Shown here: one piece after another, positions 8,058 to 15,924 of the stretch | Layout: the number at the start of each line of letters is the position of its first letter | Numbering within the stretch: the first letter of the stretch is position 1 | DNA from: Nostoc sp. CHAB 5836 | GTDB lineage: Bacteria > Cyanobacteriota > Cyanobacteriia > Cyanobacteriales > Nostocaceae | Direction of reading: 5' to 3' | Assembly (NCBI RefSeq): GCF_020829445.1 | Contig: NZ_JAIVFV010000047.1 | Location: 1-43,689, forward strand | DNA length: 43,689 nucleotides | Program-made: the position numbers and the translations under genes | The notes under the pieces: model-generated | Databases searched by the model: none | What the model was told of the DNA's origin: nothing | Seen by the model: the letters and a program-made list of their open reading frames with translations, nothing else

Positions 8058-8220
8058 GGAGTTAGGAGTTAGGAGTTAGGAGTTAGGAGTTAGGAGTTAG
8101 GAGTTAGGAGTTGGGAGTTGGGAGTTGGCAGTTGGGAGTTGGCAGTTGGGAGTTGGCAGTTGGGAGTTGGCAGTTGGCAGTTGGCAGTTGGGAGTTGGCA
8201 GTTGGCAGTTGGCAGTTGGC
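8058..8220 (+). repeat. Heptamer tandem array GGAGTTA/GGAGTTG/GGCAGTTG
   Basis: About 160 bp of tandem 7-8-mers: roughly seven GGAGTTA units, then mixed GGAGTTG, GGCAGTTG and GCAGTTG units. It lies between the divergent cax and GH57 genes, inside the cax promoter region (28 bp from its start). Confidence 0.9.
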
Positions 8221-8221
8221 G

Positions 8222-8338
8222 TGAAAAAACCTAAATATGTTACGAAACGTAAATAGGCTTAAAACCTTTGTAAATGACGAAGGACAAATGACAAATGACA
8301 GCCTTAGCCAGTTAGCTTTAATTGCGCCGACCTACTTA
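8222..8338 (+). repeat. ~130-bp heptamer-carrying dispersed element, copy a
   Basis: Contains TATGTTACGAAACGTAAATA, AACCTTTGTAAATGACGAAG, ACAAATG heptamers, GCCTTAGCCAGTTAGCTTTA and a terminal GCGCCGACCTACTTA. The same ordered blocks occur near 18.2, 23.4 and 38.7 kb. The left end merges into the GTTGGC heptamer array. Confidence 0.8.
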
Positions 8339-8595
8339 GAACTTCTAATCACTCTTCACTTCTAACTCCTCACTCTTAACTTTTGACTCAGCACTCCGAC
8401 ATGATACTCTCAAGCGTCTGTAGGGCAATTCAGAAATTGTACTGTTTTCACTTCACGGCTGCGGATGTTATGTAAAATAAGATTGCGATTTAAGGAGTTT
8501 TTGTAATCTTTTGTTGCAATAGTATGAATTTGAGTTGAAATTGTACACCATAAATGGGGTTTAATATCTTAAAAGACAATTAAAATTTTGATTGA

Positions 8596-8745
8596 CCCTG
8601 AAGAAGAGAAAAACCCCTAACTGAGGCCTTGTTCAATGGCTAATTACTTTGAGCCTTCAGGGAAAGGGCTGTGCGATAACGCAGATTTCCTACTACAATA
8701 AGACCGCTTTGTCAAAAATTTGGTCGGATTATATAGTTGTTGTTT
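8596..8745 (+). promoter_or_regulatory. Candidate structured leader upstream of the GH57 gene
   Basis: Three hairpins stand in series: CCCTGAAG (8596-8603) with CTTCAGGG (8655-8662); GGAAA/TTTCC enclosing CTGTGCGATAACGCAG (8661-8690); and GACCGC..GGTC (about 8703-8735). They lie 90-240 bp before the GH57 start on the same strand. I recognise no known riboswitch class; this could be a 5' leader or a small RNA. Confidence 0.25.
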
Positions 8746-8835
8746 ATACCGGACTTTGTGTTCAAACCATTGGAGAAAGGTTTATGCACAATGTTTTCGT
8801 GCAACTGCAAGTTTTTTGTTTTGGATAAATAATAC

Positions 8836-11532
8836 ATGACTTCTGCTGCCCAAATGCCAGCTAGCTCTGGCTCAACGTTAACATTACATTCAGATCCCAA
8901 TAACACCAAAGAAACCGATCCCCTGACACAGGCTAATGGTGTTTATGTGACGGTGCATGGTCATTTTTACCAGCCACCAAGGGAAAACCCTTATCTGGAC
9001 GCAATTGAACGCCAACCGAGTGCTGCACCTTTCCATGACTGGAATGAGCGGATTCATTGGGAATGCTATCGCCCGAATGCCTTTGCCAGAGTGTTAAATG
9101 AGCAAGGCGAAGTGGTGGGGATCGTCAACAATTATGAGTATTTTAGTTTTAATATTGGGGCAACGCTGATGTCGTGGCTAGAACGCTACGATGTGGAGGT
9201 TTATCAGCGCATTTTAGAGGCGGATGCCAATAGTAGCGATCGCTTACATGGTCACGGCAATGCGATCGCGCAAGTATACAATCACATCATCATGCCTCTG
9301 GCCAATGAACGGGACAAATATACTCAAATTCGCTGGGGTAAAGAAGACTTCCGCTCCCGCTTTGGACGCGATCCCGAAGGGATGTGGTTAGCGGAAACTG
9401 CTGTAGACTATGCCACCCTAGAAGCTCTTGTTGCTGAAGGTATTCGTTTCATTGTCCTTGCACCATCTCAAGCTCTGCGTTGCCGTCCCCTCCCGACTCC
9501 AGATCATCCCCATCCTGAATGGATCGAAGTCGGTGGTAGTCAGATTGATTCTACCCGTCCCTACCGTTGTTATTTGAAAGATAGTCAAGAGTCAAACAAA
9601 ACAAATGACCAAGGACAAATGACAAATGACAAACCCTACATTGATATCTTCTTCTACGATGGGCCGATATCGCGGGACATGGGTTTTAGTGATGTCGTTT
9701 ATAATTCCAGCCGCTTTGCGGGACGTATCGGTTCGGCGGTGCGTGGGGATCATCGTCTGGCACAGTTAATTTCTGTGGCGACGGATGGGGAAACCTTTGG
9801 ACACCACAAAAAGGGAACTGAGAAAACTTTAGCTTACGCTTTTACCAAAGAGTTTCCTCAACAAGGTTGGACGGTGACGAACTTCGCCCACTATCTCAGC
9901 TTAAATTCCCCCAGTTGGGAAGTGGAATTAAAGTCAGTCACAGCCTGGAGTTGCGCCCACGGTGTCGGCAGATGGGAGGATGACTGTGGTTGTGGTGGAG
10001 AAGGTGGTGTTTGGCATCAGAAATGGCGTCGTCCCTTGCGAGATGCCCTAAATTGGCTGCGGGATCAGCTAACTGAGGTCTATGAAGAACATGGTAGGCA
10101 GTTATTTCGTGATCCCTGGCTAGCACGGGATGAATATATCCAAGTGATGCGCGATCGCTCTGCTGGCAATGTTAACCGTTTTCTCGCCCGTCATCAAACC
10201 CACAAACTAACAGCCGCAGAACAAGTAGATGCTCTGCGTCTGTTGGAAATGCAGCGTCACGCTTTGTTGATGTTCACTAGTTGCGGTTGGTTTTTTGAAG
10301 AAATTTCCCGTCCAGAGGGGACGCAAATTCTCCGCTACGCCTCCCGTGCTTTGGAATTGGCAGGGGAAGTGGCAGGTGTGCAATTGGAAAAAGGCTTTGT
10401 CAAACGTCTTGCTTTAGCCCCCAGTAATGTGGAGCAGTTCAAACACGGTGGCGAAATTTATCGGCAACTCGTGTTAACTGCCCAGCTTGGCTTTAAGCAA
10501 GTAGCAGCCCATTACGCCATTACTTCGCTATTTACCAATCAAAAACCAGCAGAGACGCACAATTCCCTACCGAAAAAAGATGCTGCTGACAAACAGTCTC
10601 AGCGTTATCACAAAAAAGTTTATTGCTACGCAGCCAATGAGCTAGATTACCAACTCCAACGGATGGGATCGCTAACTCTGGCTGTGGGAAATTTAAAGCT
10701 GGTATCAGAGATTACTTGGGAAAGTGAGCATTTGGTATTTGCGGTTCTGCATTTGGGTGGTTGGGACTTCCACTGTGGCATTCAACCATTTACTGGGCGG
10801 CGTGACTACAGCCAATTAAAAGAAAAGCTGTTTGGGGCACTGCAACAAGCTAGTGCAGCTCATACTATTTTGGCTATGACACAGCTATTTGGAGAAGAAG
10901 CTTTCAGTTTACAGAATCTATTTGCTGAAGAACGCCACCGGATTATGCGGCTACTTAGTGAAGAAACACTGACACGTTTAGGACAGTTGTATACCCAAGC
11001 CTACCGTGATAATTATGGGGTGCTGATGGCGTTTCATCGAGACGAAATCGCAGTACCGCAAGAATTGCAGGTAGCAGCCGATATTGCGTTGGGGCATCGC
11101 TGTCTGACGACATTACGATCGCTTGAGCAAGATATCGCTGATTCCCAAAAGAGTTGGAGTCACATATTAGAATTGGAGGCGATCGCTACTGAAGCAAAAC
11201 ATCTGCGTTGTCGGCTGAATATTCCCGACGGTAAGCAGATGTTAGAACAGTTAATTGCGCGATCGCTCTGGCAATTATTGCACGATGCCAATGGTAGTTT
11301 TAATGCAGATATCCAACTATTGGAGCGGTTGATTGATGTCGGGGATCAACTAAATATTGACATTTCCCTACAGCGATCGCAAGAACTATATTTTAGTTGT
11401 CTGCAAAGTCAAATAGTGCCGGTGTGTGTCACTACCCTTGGCAAAGAAGGAGATAATCAGTGTCTTCAGTTGCTCAAGTTGGGCAAAAAGTTAGCCGTTG
11501 ATGTCAGCATGATTTCAAATCAGTTGGGATAG
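8836..11532 (+). CDS. GH57/DUF3536 family protein (glycoside hydrolase-like)
   Basis: Large cytosolic protein of 898 residues. The N-terminal half is a glycoside hydrolase family 57-type barrel: VTVHGHFYQPPRENPYLD opens it, followed by PFHDWNERIHWECYRPN, the nucleophile-type segment MWLAETAVD and the acid-type segment ISVATDGETFGHH. The remainder, including SWSCAHGVGRWEDDCGCGGE, is typical of DUF3536 proteins common in cyanobacteria. Family enzymes act on alpha-glucans (amylase or branching-type activity); the exact reaction here is unknown. Oddity: residues about 253-266 (NKTNDQGQMTNDK) are encoded by ACAAATG heptamer repeat inserted in frame on an apparent surface loop. No strong ribosome site is visible. 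A 26-bp perfect palindrome follows the stop. Confidence 0.9.
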   Translation: MTSAAQMPASSGSTLTLHSDPNNTKETDPLTQANGVYVTVHGHFYQPPRENPYLDAIERQPSAAPFHDWNERIHWECYRPNAFARVLNEQGEVVGIVNNYEYFSFNIGATLMSWLERYDVEVYQRILEADANSSDRLHGHGNAIAQVYNHIIMPLANERDKYTQIRWGKEDFRSRFGRDPEGMWLAETAVDYATLEALVAEGIRFIVLAPSQALRCRPLPTPDHPHPEWIEVGGSQIDSTRPYRCYLKDSQESNKTNDQGQMTNDKPYIDIFFYDGPISRDMGFSDVVYNSSRFAGRIGSAVRGDHRLAQLISVATDGETFGHHKKGTEKTLAYAFTKEFPQQGWTVTNFAHYLSLNSPSWEVELKSVTAWSCAHGVGRWEDDCGCGGEGGVWHQKWRRPLRDALNWLRDQLTEVYEEHGRQLFRDPWLARDEYIQVMRDRSAGNVNRFLARHQTHKLTAAEQVDALRLLEMQRHALLMFTSCGWFFEEISRPEGTQILRYASRALELAGEVAGVQLEKGFVKRLALAPSNVEQFKHGGEIYRQLVLTAQLGFKQVAAHYAITSLFTNQKPAETHNSLPKKDAADKQSQRYHKKVYCYAANELDYQLQRMGSLTLAVGNLKLVSEITWESEHLVFAVLHLGGWDFHCGIQPFTGRRDYSQLKEKLFGALQQASAAHTILAMTQLFGEEAFSLQNLFAEERHRIMRLLSEETLTRLGQLYTQAYRDNYGVLMAFHRDEIAVPQELQVAADIALGHRCLTTLRSLEQDIADSQKSWSHILELEAIATEAKHLRCRLNIPDGKQMLEQLIARSLWQLLHDANGSFNADIQLLERLIDVGDQLNIDISLQRSQELYFSCLQSQIVPVCVTTLGKEGDNQCLQLLKLGKKLAVDVSMISNQLG
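9598..9633 (+). repeat. Heptamer repeat inside the GH57 coding sequence
   Basis: About five ACAAATG/ACAAAGG-type units within the reading frame, encoding KTNDQGQMTNDK. The same heptamers fill spacers elsewhere in the window. Confidence 0.85.
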
Positions 11533-11561
11533 ATTAGGGGTGTACAGTTAAAAGGGCGTGG

Positions 11562-11587
11562 TTGGGGCAATTCATGAATTGCCCCAA
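11562..11587. terminator. Possible terminator: 26-bp perfect palindrome after the GH57 gene
   Basis: TTGGGGCAATTC followed by ATGAATTGCCCCAA forms a perfect palindrome 29 bp after the GH57 stop. It has no T-run, so Rho-independent termination is uncertain. Confidence 0.4.
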
Positions 11588-11734
11588 GAAGAAAATCTTT
11601 CTCAATATTGCGTAGGTTTTGGTGCAACGTCAATTGGAGATCCCCCTTAATCCACGCCACGTGCAACAAGAGTGGCTCCCCTTAAAAAAGGGGAAAATAA
11701 GGCGTTTTTAGCCCCCCTAAAAAAGGGGGGTTGA
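11588..11734. other. Intergenic repeat fragments
   Basis: C-rich and G-rich inverted stretches (CTCCCCTTAAAAAAGGGG; GCCCCCCTAAAAAAGGGGGG) and a CCACGCCACGTGCAACAAG fragment. No gene was seen. Confidence 0.5.
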
Positions 11735-11825
11735 CAGGGTGGTTTCATACGAGCAGAGAAAAACAACAACTGGGTTTCAAAGCCTCTCCCCGAAACGGGG
11801 AGAGGAATGGAAGTGGGGTAAAAAG

Positions 11826-12009
11826 CAATACGCTTGGCTTTGTGGATAATTGTAGGTTGGGTTGAACTTTAGTGTTACCCAACAAACCCCGCTCTTCGGT
11901 TGGGTTTCGTTCCTCAAACGCCACGTGCTTCAAGTCGGGGAACCCCCCCAACGCAGTGGCTCCCCAACCTACGCAATACAAGGTTTTTGACGCTAACCCA
12001 AGCGTATTG
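11826..12009. repeat. CAATACG-family miniature element, copy 2 (10-bp target duplication)
   Basis: The ends are CAATACGCTTGG and its complement. The perfect direct repeat GGGTAAAAAG lies at 11816-11825 and 12010-12019. The cargo is the reverse complement of that in copy 1 (5218-5355) but holds an extra segment of about 47 bp at 11917-11964. Confidence 0.88.
11917..11964. repeat. ~47-bp small dispersed repeat nested inside copy 2
   Basis: Where copy 1 reads CGTTCCTCAACCCAACC (complement strand), copy 2 reads CGTTCCTCAA, then about 47 bp including ACGCCACGTGCTTCAAGTCG, then CCCCAACC. A related CGCCACGTGC sequence occurs near 11653. Confidence 0.65.
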
Positions 12010-12171
12010 GGGTAAAAAGCCATGCTACAAAACGAGAAATCAAGACTTATGTATTTTTCTTTCTTCGTATGAAACCACCCTGCCCTTAAAAAGGGGGGTT
12101 GGGGGGATCGACTCAAAACCTACGCAGTATTGAAATCTTTCTTTTCGGCTATTAAATTCTGACAGCGATAC

Positions 12172-12699
12172 TTATGAGGCCCTAGTTTTAATATTCAGTT
12201 TTTCTTTGCGCCATTTGTCCACACTTTTTTTAACTGCTTCTATTTCTCCAAAATCTACTTGCACAGTTGCAATTTCAAATTCAACACCCAAAGCGGTGCT
12301 GACTTCGAGAATTTCTACAAAACTGGCACATTGATAATCTGTATCCTCATACTCTTTCACTCTTTGTTCATCAATTTCTAATATATCAGCAAGTTGTTGC
12401 TGACTAACTTTGGCTGCTATCCGAGCTTTAATTAAAGCATTTGGCAGCTTATTTAAAGAATCAATTTTAATTTTTAAAGGTTTGCTGGTGTCGCAATTAA
12501 TAAGTCTTTCGTATTCTGTGATTTCTGACTTTAGCTCGTCAACTTGACTTTGATATGAGTCTCGGTGAAGCTTCCATCGCTCTGGTTCTGCTTTCAACTG
12601 TTCATTGCTATCCAATGACGCTATAGACTGTTCAAAGCGTTGCAACCAATCTAAGGAATTTTGATACTGTTGCTCGTTCTTGATCATCATGGTTTCCAC
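12172..12699 (-). CDS. XRE-type helix-turn-helix protein with coiled-coil N-terminus
   Basis: Predicted 175-residue DNA-binding protein, the last gene of a three-gene cassette. Residues 1-75 are helical and charged (ERWKLHRDSYQSQVDELKSE), resembling the N-terminal segment of HigA-like antitoxins. A lambda-repressor-type HTH follows (about 90-145: LIKARIAAKVSQQQLADILE, then EQRVKEYEDTDY). The tail is Lys-rich. Its start overlaps the end of the preceding gene by 13 bp, indicating coupled translation; a second Met lies four residues in. Its likely role is antitoxin and autorepressor of the cassette, by analogy only. Confidence 0.75.
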   Translation of the reverse strand: METMMIKNEQQYQNSLDWLQRFEQSIASLDSNEQLKAEPERWKLHRDSYQSQVDELKSEITEYERLINCDTSKPLKIKIDSLNKLPNALIKARIAAKVSQQQLADILEIDEQRVKEYEDTDYQCASFVEILEVSTALGVEFEIATVQVDFGEIEAVKKSVDKWRKEKLNIKTRAS

Positions 12700-13139
12700 C
12701 TTTGTAAATCTATAGCAATAATTCCTTTGCGTGTATTCGTTCTAGTATCAAATTGAAAAAAATCTATGTAGGCTGTACCGGAATCATTAGCTGGATAATT
12801 TGACGGAAAGATTTCACCCTTGTACTTAATTTTTTGTTCGGCACGCCGCAGGGCAAAATTAAATAAAGTAGGAGCAATAGATTCTAGGTACTTTATATCA
12901 ACTCCGTTGTCTTCCCAACAGGCATCGAAGTCTCCAGGTTTTTGTTTACTGGTGACGAAACTACCATCAATATAAATAGTCCTACAGCCAGCTGCTTTTA
13001 GTTGCGTCATTGCCCTGTCCAGACCGTCTATCATGCGCTGTCTAGCCAAATTTGTACCAAATATTTCTTGAAATTCTGACCATTCTGCCCAATGCACCCC
13101 TGATGGTAAAATACCACTTTCGTCAAATTCTGGAATCAT
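12687..13139 (-). CDS. Nucleotidyltransferase-like protein (DUF6932-like)
   Basis: Predicted 150-residue cytosolic protein. The segment IYIDGSFVTSKQKPGDFDAC (about 55-74) looks like the GS-x(n)-D-x-D active-site pattern of minimal nucleotidyltransferases, here GSF...GDFD. A third possible acidic residue lies in TAYIDFFQFD. Such proteins pair with HEPN- or XRE-type partners in toxin-antitoxin modules; toxin or antitoxin identity cannot be read from sequence. Its ATG overlaps the TGA of the 56-aa gene upstream (ATGA), and its 3' end overlaps the XRE gene, so the three genes are almost certainly one transcript. The DUF6932 assignment is from memory of the motif pattern. Confidence 0.75.
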   Translation of the reverse strand: MIPEFDESGILPSGVHWAEWSEFQEIFGTNLARQRMIDGLDRAMTQLKAAGCRTIYIDGSFVTSKQKPGDFDACWEDNGVDIKYLESIAPTLFNFALRRAEQKIKYKGEIFPSNYPANDSGTAYIDFFQFDTRTNTRKGIIAIDLQRWKP

Positions 13140-13306
13140 TTGTCTGGGCTACGTAAATCTTCATCTGTAGAACCACGTAAGTTCTTTGTACTTGACTGTT
13201 TTGCTGTATGACCGATTTTGATTTTTTGAATGAAATTAAGTGCTTCTGTTAGCAATTCTGGTGGTAAAGTTTCTATTTCTTGGATTAATAATTCTTTGCT
13301 AGTCAT
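13136..13306 (-). CDS. Small 56-residue protein heading the XRE/nucleotidyltransferase cassette
   Basis: A 56-residue protein, easily overlooked because it is short. It reads MTSKELLIQEIETLPPELLT, then EALNFIQKIKIG, and ends DEDLRSPDK. The N-terminal 30 residues are a hydrophobic/acidic helix pair of the type seen in DUF2281-like antitoxins. A good ribosome site (GAGGT, about 6 nt from the ATG) precedes it. The TGA overlaps the next gene's ATG by two bases. Context makes it the promoter-proximal member of a three-gene operon, a likely antitoxin or accessory protein. Function is inferred only. Confidence 0.7.
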   Translation of the reverse strand: MTSKELLIQEIETLPPELLTEALNFIQKIKIGHTAKQSSTKNLRGSTDEDLRSPDK

Positions 13307-13366
13307 CTTCTACCTCTAATCAATCTCTCTTTATTGTATCGGGAAGCCTGGAAGCTTATTTTCTCT

Positions 13367-14482
13367 CTAATTACTCAGAAATCCTTCCAAGCTAGGTACA
13401 TCCACCCAACTTGCTTTTGTATGAGATTCATGGGATAAATCCATCAACAACTGAGAATAAATCCCTTCCCGCAGCGATGGTGTAATTTCCTGATTGTGTT
13501 CAATTCCTTGCACCCATTGGTCTACTATGCGGATGAATGCCGAAATGCGCCCATCAGCATGATTTTTGGGAAAAATTAACCGATTCGGTATTTCTATTTC
13601 CGTTAAAGGTTTACCTGGCTGGGAACCCCAAACACGAAAACCATGTATATAATCTTTTTGATTTTCACTGCCCACAATTAATGTACCGCGATCGCCATAT
13701 ACTTCTACCCAATGGGTTCTTGGTGCATGAACAACTGCACTAATAGAAAGTTGACAAGGTGTACCATCTGCTAATTCCAGCGTTAATATACAGTTGTCAT
13801 CTGTATTCACTGGCTTAGATTCCCCACTAACAGGGTCAATGCGTGTGGGAATAGCAGTAGTCAAATGGGCGTTTAATCTCCGAACTGGCCCAAATAACCA
13901 GTGAATATAATCGAAGGCGTGGGAACCCAAAGATCCTAATGCACCGCCTCCTTTATCCTTGTCAGAATACCAATTCCAAGGGCGTGAAGTATCAGCACGA
14001 GAAGAACCTAACCAATCAATTTTAATTAGGCGCAACTCACCCACATAATTTTCTGACAATAATTCAGCAAACAACTGCCATCCTGGCACAAAGCGAAATT
14101 CAAAATCTACAGTCGCAATAACGCTTTTTGCTTTAGCTAACTGATAAAGTTCTTTCGCCTCAACTGCATTTAAAGTTGTCGGTTTTTCCAATAATAAATG
14201 TTTCCTAGCTTGCAATACAGTTTTTGCCATTTCATAGTGCAAAAATGGCGGTGTCGAGATGCTGACTGCTTGCACTTCTGGTAATTCCACAATATCCGTA
14301 AGTGAGTTAGAAGCATGGGGGATATTATGGGATTGTGCTATGGCTTTAGCTTTATTTATATCTCGATGATAAACAGCAACTACCTCCGTGCGAGGATGTG
14401 CTTTAAATCCAGGGATGTGGACTTTTTGACCAAATCCAGTGCCTGCGATCGCAATCCCAATCATATCATCATCTGCTCCCAT
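13367..14482 (-). CDS. Gfo/Idh/MocA family oxidoreductase
   Basis: Predicted 371-residue NAD(P)-dependent oxidoreductase. The Rossmann fold opens with IGIAIAGTGFGQKVHIPGF (GxGxxG variant). The conserved EKP motif is present (HLLLEKPTTLN, Lys about 99), and the central substrate region has KGGGALGSLGSHAFDYIHWL, with the catalytic-type His in GSHAFD. Family members oxidise or reduce sugars and related polyols; the substrate is unknown. A second ATG six codons in (14464) has a GGGAG upstream and may be the true start. The gene lies 14 bp after the GT14-like glycosyltransferase gene and is probably co-transcribed, suggesting glycan precursor metabolism. Confidence 0.88.
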   Translation of the reverse strand: MGADDDMIGIAIAGTGFGQKVHIPGFKAHPRTEVVAVYHRDINKAKAIAQSHNIPHASNSLTDIVELPEVQAVSISTPPFLHYEMAKTVLQARKHLLLEKPTTLNAVEAKELYQLAKAKSVIATVDFEFRFVPGWQLFAELLSENYVGELRLIKIDWLGSSRADTSRPWNWYSDKDKGGGALGSLGSHAFDYIHWLFGPVRRLNAHLTTAIPTRIDPVSGESKPVNTDDNCILTLELADGTPCQLSISAVVHAPRTHWVEVYGDRGTLIVGSENQKDYIHGFRVWGSQPGKPLTEIEIPNRLIFPKNHADGRISAFIRIVDQWVQGIEHNQEITPSLREGIYSQLLMDLSHESHTKASWVDVPSLEGFLSN

Positions 14483-14496
14483 AATTATCCAAGTTA

Positions 14497-15405
14497 CTAT
14501 TCACTCAATATCATTTGGTCAATCATATCTAATATATCCGAATCTTTCGTTGGATCAAACTTCCTGGCAAATAACTTTTCTGATTGCCTAATTTTTTCAA
14601 CATCATTTTTATCTAAAATCATTGGATGACAGCTATTAACATTACCCCAATCTATATATTTCAAGTTATTGTTGACTACCTTATCTTTAAAATGTGAATT
14701 TAAAATAATTGTCTGAAAAAATATCTCATCTGGACAGAAAGTGTAATGAAAACGCTTTACAAACTTGGGGTTTTGCTGGACAAAAATATTTATCCATTTT
14801 ATACATTCTCCTGTTAAACACCAAAATTGAGAACCTCCATAAATAGCATAGCCTTCAATAAGTTTACGTTTTTTAGGTAATAGCAAAATAACAAGTGAAT
14901 ATAATAAAGATGCAATATAAGATTGAAATTTCTGTTTTTCGGGAATATCAAAATATTTATTCCTCCAAGAAAAGTGCCAAGAGTCTATTCTCTTTAAACC
15001 GCCGTGTTCGCCCCATCTTTTATCGGGTAGTGAGAAATATTCTATAAATTCTTTCCCTTGATTTTCTTGGAGAAACATCTTAATATATGTATTTGATTTT
15101 ATCAAGTAGTCTTGTCCTGATAAAAGTATAATATAATCAAAGCAAATTCCTGTTTCTACTATGGAATTTATGACTTTTAAAGTAGCTTTTACAATCCCAA
15201 AACTTCCCCATTTTGAATTATATCTTTTGAGAAAAAATACATTTGGAAAATCCATCAGTTCAGCAGATATCTGCTTAAATATTTTCCTATCTGAACTTTT
15301 ATCTATATGTATAAAAAATGAGGTTTTATCTGTGTTTAATTGATCAACAAGACGTAGTAATTGCTCAGGATAATTATGTGCCAAAATTATGTATGCTACT
15401 TTCAT
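14497..15405 (-). CDS. GT14-like glycosyltransferase (core-2/I-branching type)
   Basis: Predicted 302-residue glycosyltransferase. The N-terminus MKVAYIILAHNYPEQLLRLV, then FFIHIDKSSDR, FDYIILLSGQDYLIKSN and YGGSQFWCLT, follow the pattern of beta-1,6-N-acetylglucosaminyltransferase-like (core-2/I-branching) bacterial proteins. CPDEIFFQTIILNS matches the conserved acidic base region. The gene is clearly more AT-rich than its neighbours, a common sign of horizontally acquired surface-polysaccharide genes. It forms a likely pair with the downstream oxidoreductase. The acceptor is unknown. No transmembrane segment is clear apart from a hydrophobic stretch near 165-180 (YSLVILLLPKK). Confidence 0.85.
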   Translation of the reverse strand: MKVAYIILAHNYPEQLLRLVDQLNTDKTSFFIHIDKSSDRKIFKQISAELMDFPNVFFLKRYNSKWGSFGIVKATLKVINSIVETGICFDYIILLSGQDYLIKSNTYIKMFLQENQGKEFIEYFSLPDKRWGEHGGLKRIDSWHFSWRNKYFDIPEKQKFQSYIASLLYSLVILLLPKKRKLIEGYAIYGGSQFWCLTGECIKWINIFVQQNPKFVKRFHYTFCPDEIFFQTIILNSHFKDKVVNNNLKYIDWGNVNSCHPMILDKNDVEKIRQSEKLFARKFDPTKDSDILDMIDQMILSE

Positions 15406-15784
15406 AATAATTATGATCTTGGTATATCTATAAATGAAAGGGAACTCTTAACAGAGAACAGGGAAATAAGCCACCCACGAGGGGCGAGGTTTTGAACCTT
15501 TATTTTTTACATAAATTTTGTTCTATTTTGCTCTGATTATTCTTCTTATATAGAATTTAATTTCAGCTTTATTAGGCAACTATAAAAATCTAAAAAAATT
15601 TTCAGATAAGAATAAAAGCTTTAAGATTGTATCATGCTAATATCCCATCAAGGGAGCGATAGATGTGTAAAATTTTAGTCGTTGTTAAAATAAGTGTTAC
15701 CCAAAAAAGGCTTAACAACAAAGAATAAAGACACGAGTCGCCAGAATTCAGAATTGAATTTGTAGCTCCTGATTTAAGTTGCTA
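15406..15784. other. AT-rich intergenic region
   Basis: No gene or strong RNA structure seen between 15406 and 15784. The sequence is very AT-rich and contains the likely promoter of the glycosyltransferase gene. A miniature element begins at 15785. Confidence 0.4.
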
Positions 15785-15913
15785 GGACTTACGCATCATA
15801 CATATGTACTATACCAAGCTTGGGCTTTTGAGCCATATTGAACACCCAACACAGTCAATATGCGACCAAATCAGGGTTGTGTTCCCGATAATTCGTAGAG
15901 TGTGCGTAAGTCA
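15785..15913. repeat. GGACTTACGCA-family miniature element, degenerate copy
   Basis: Left end GGACTTACGCATC and right end TGTGCGTAAGTC are inverted. It belongs by its ends to the family at 34086-34229 and 41498-41663, but the interior differs (contains ATACATATGTACTATACC). TA precedes the left end. Confidence 0.65.
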
Positions 15914-15924
15914 TACAATTATTT

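Larger units (their letters stand above)
11735..12082. repeat. Outer inverted-repeat element with ends CAGGGTGGTTTCATACGA
   Basis: Perfect 18-bp inverted ends: CAGGGTGGTTTCATACGA at 11735 and its complement ending at 12082. The 348-bp interior is interrupted by a CAATACG-family element with its own 10-bp duplication. The outer element itself sits within C/G-rich repeat sequence. Confidence 0.75.

Noticed and set aside
8058..8220. Possible CRISPR array
   Set aside because: Units are contiguous 7-8-mers without spacers; heptamer tandem repeat, no cas genes in the window.
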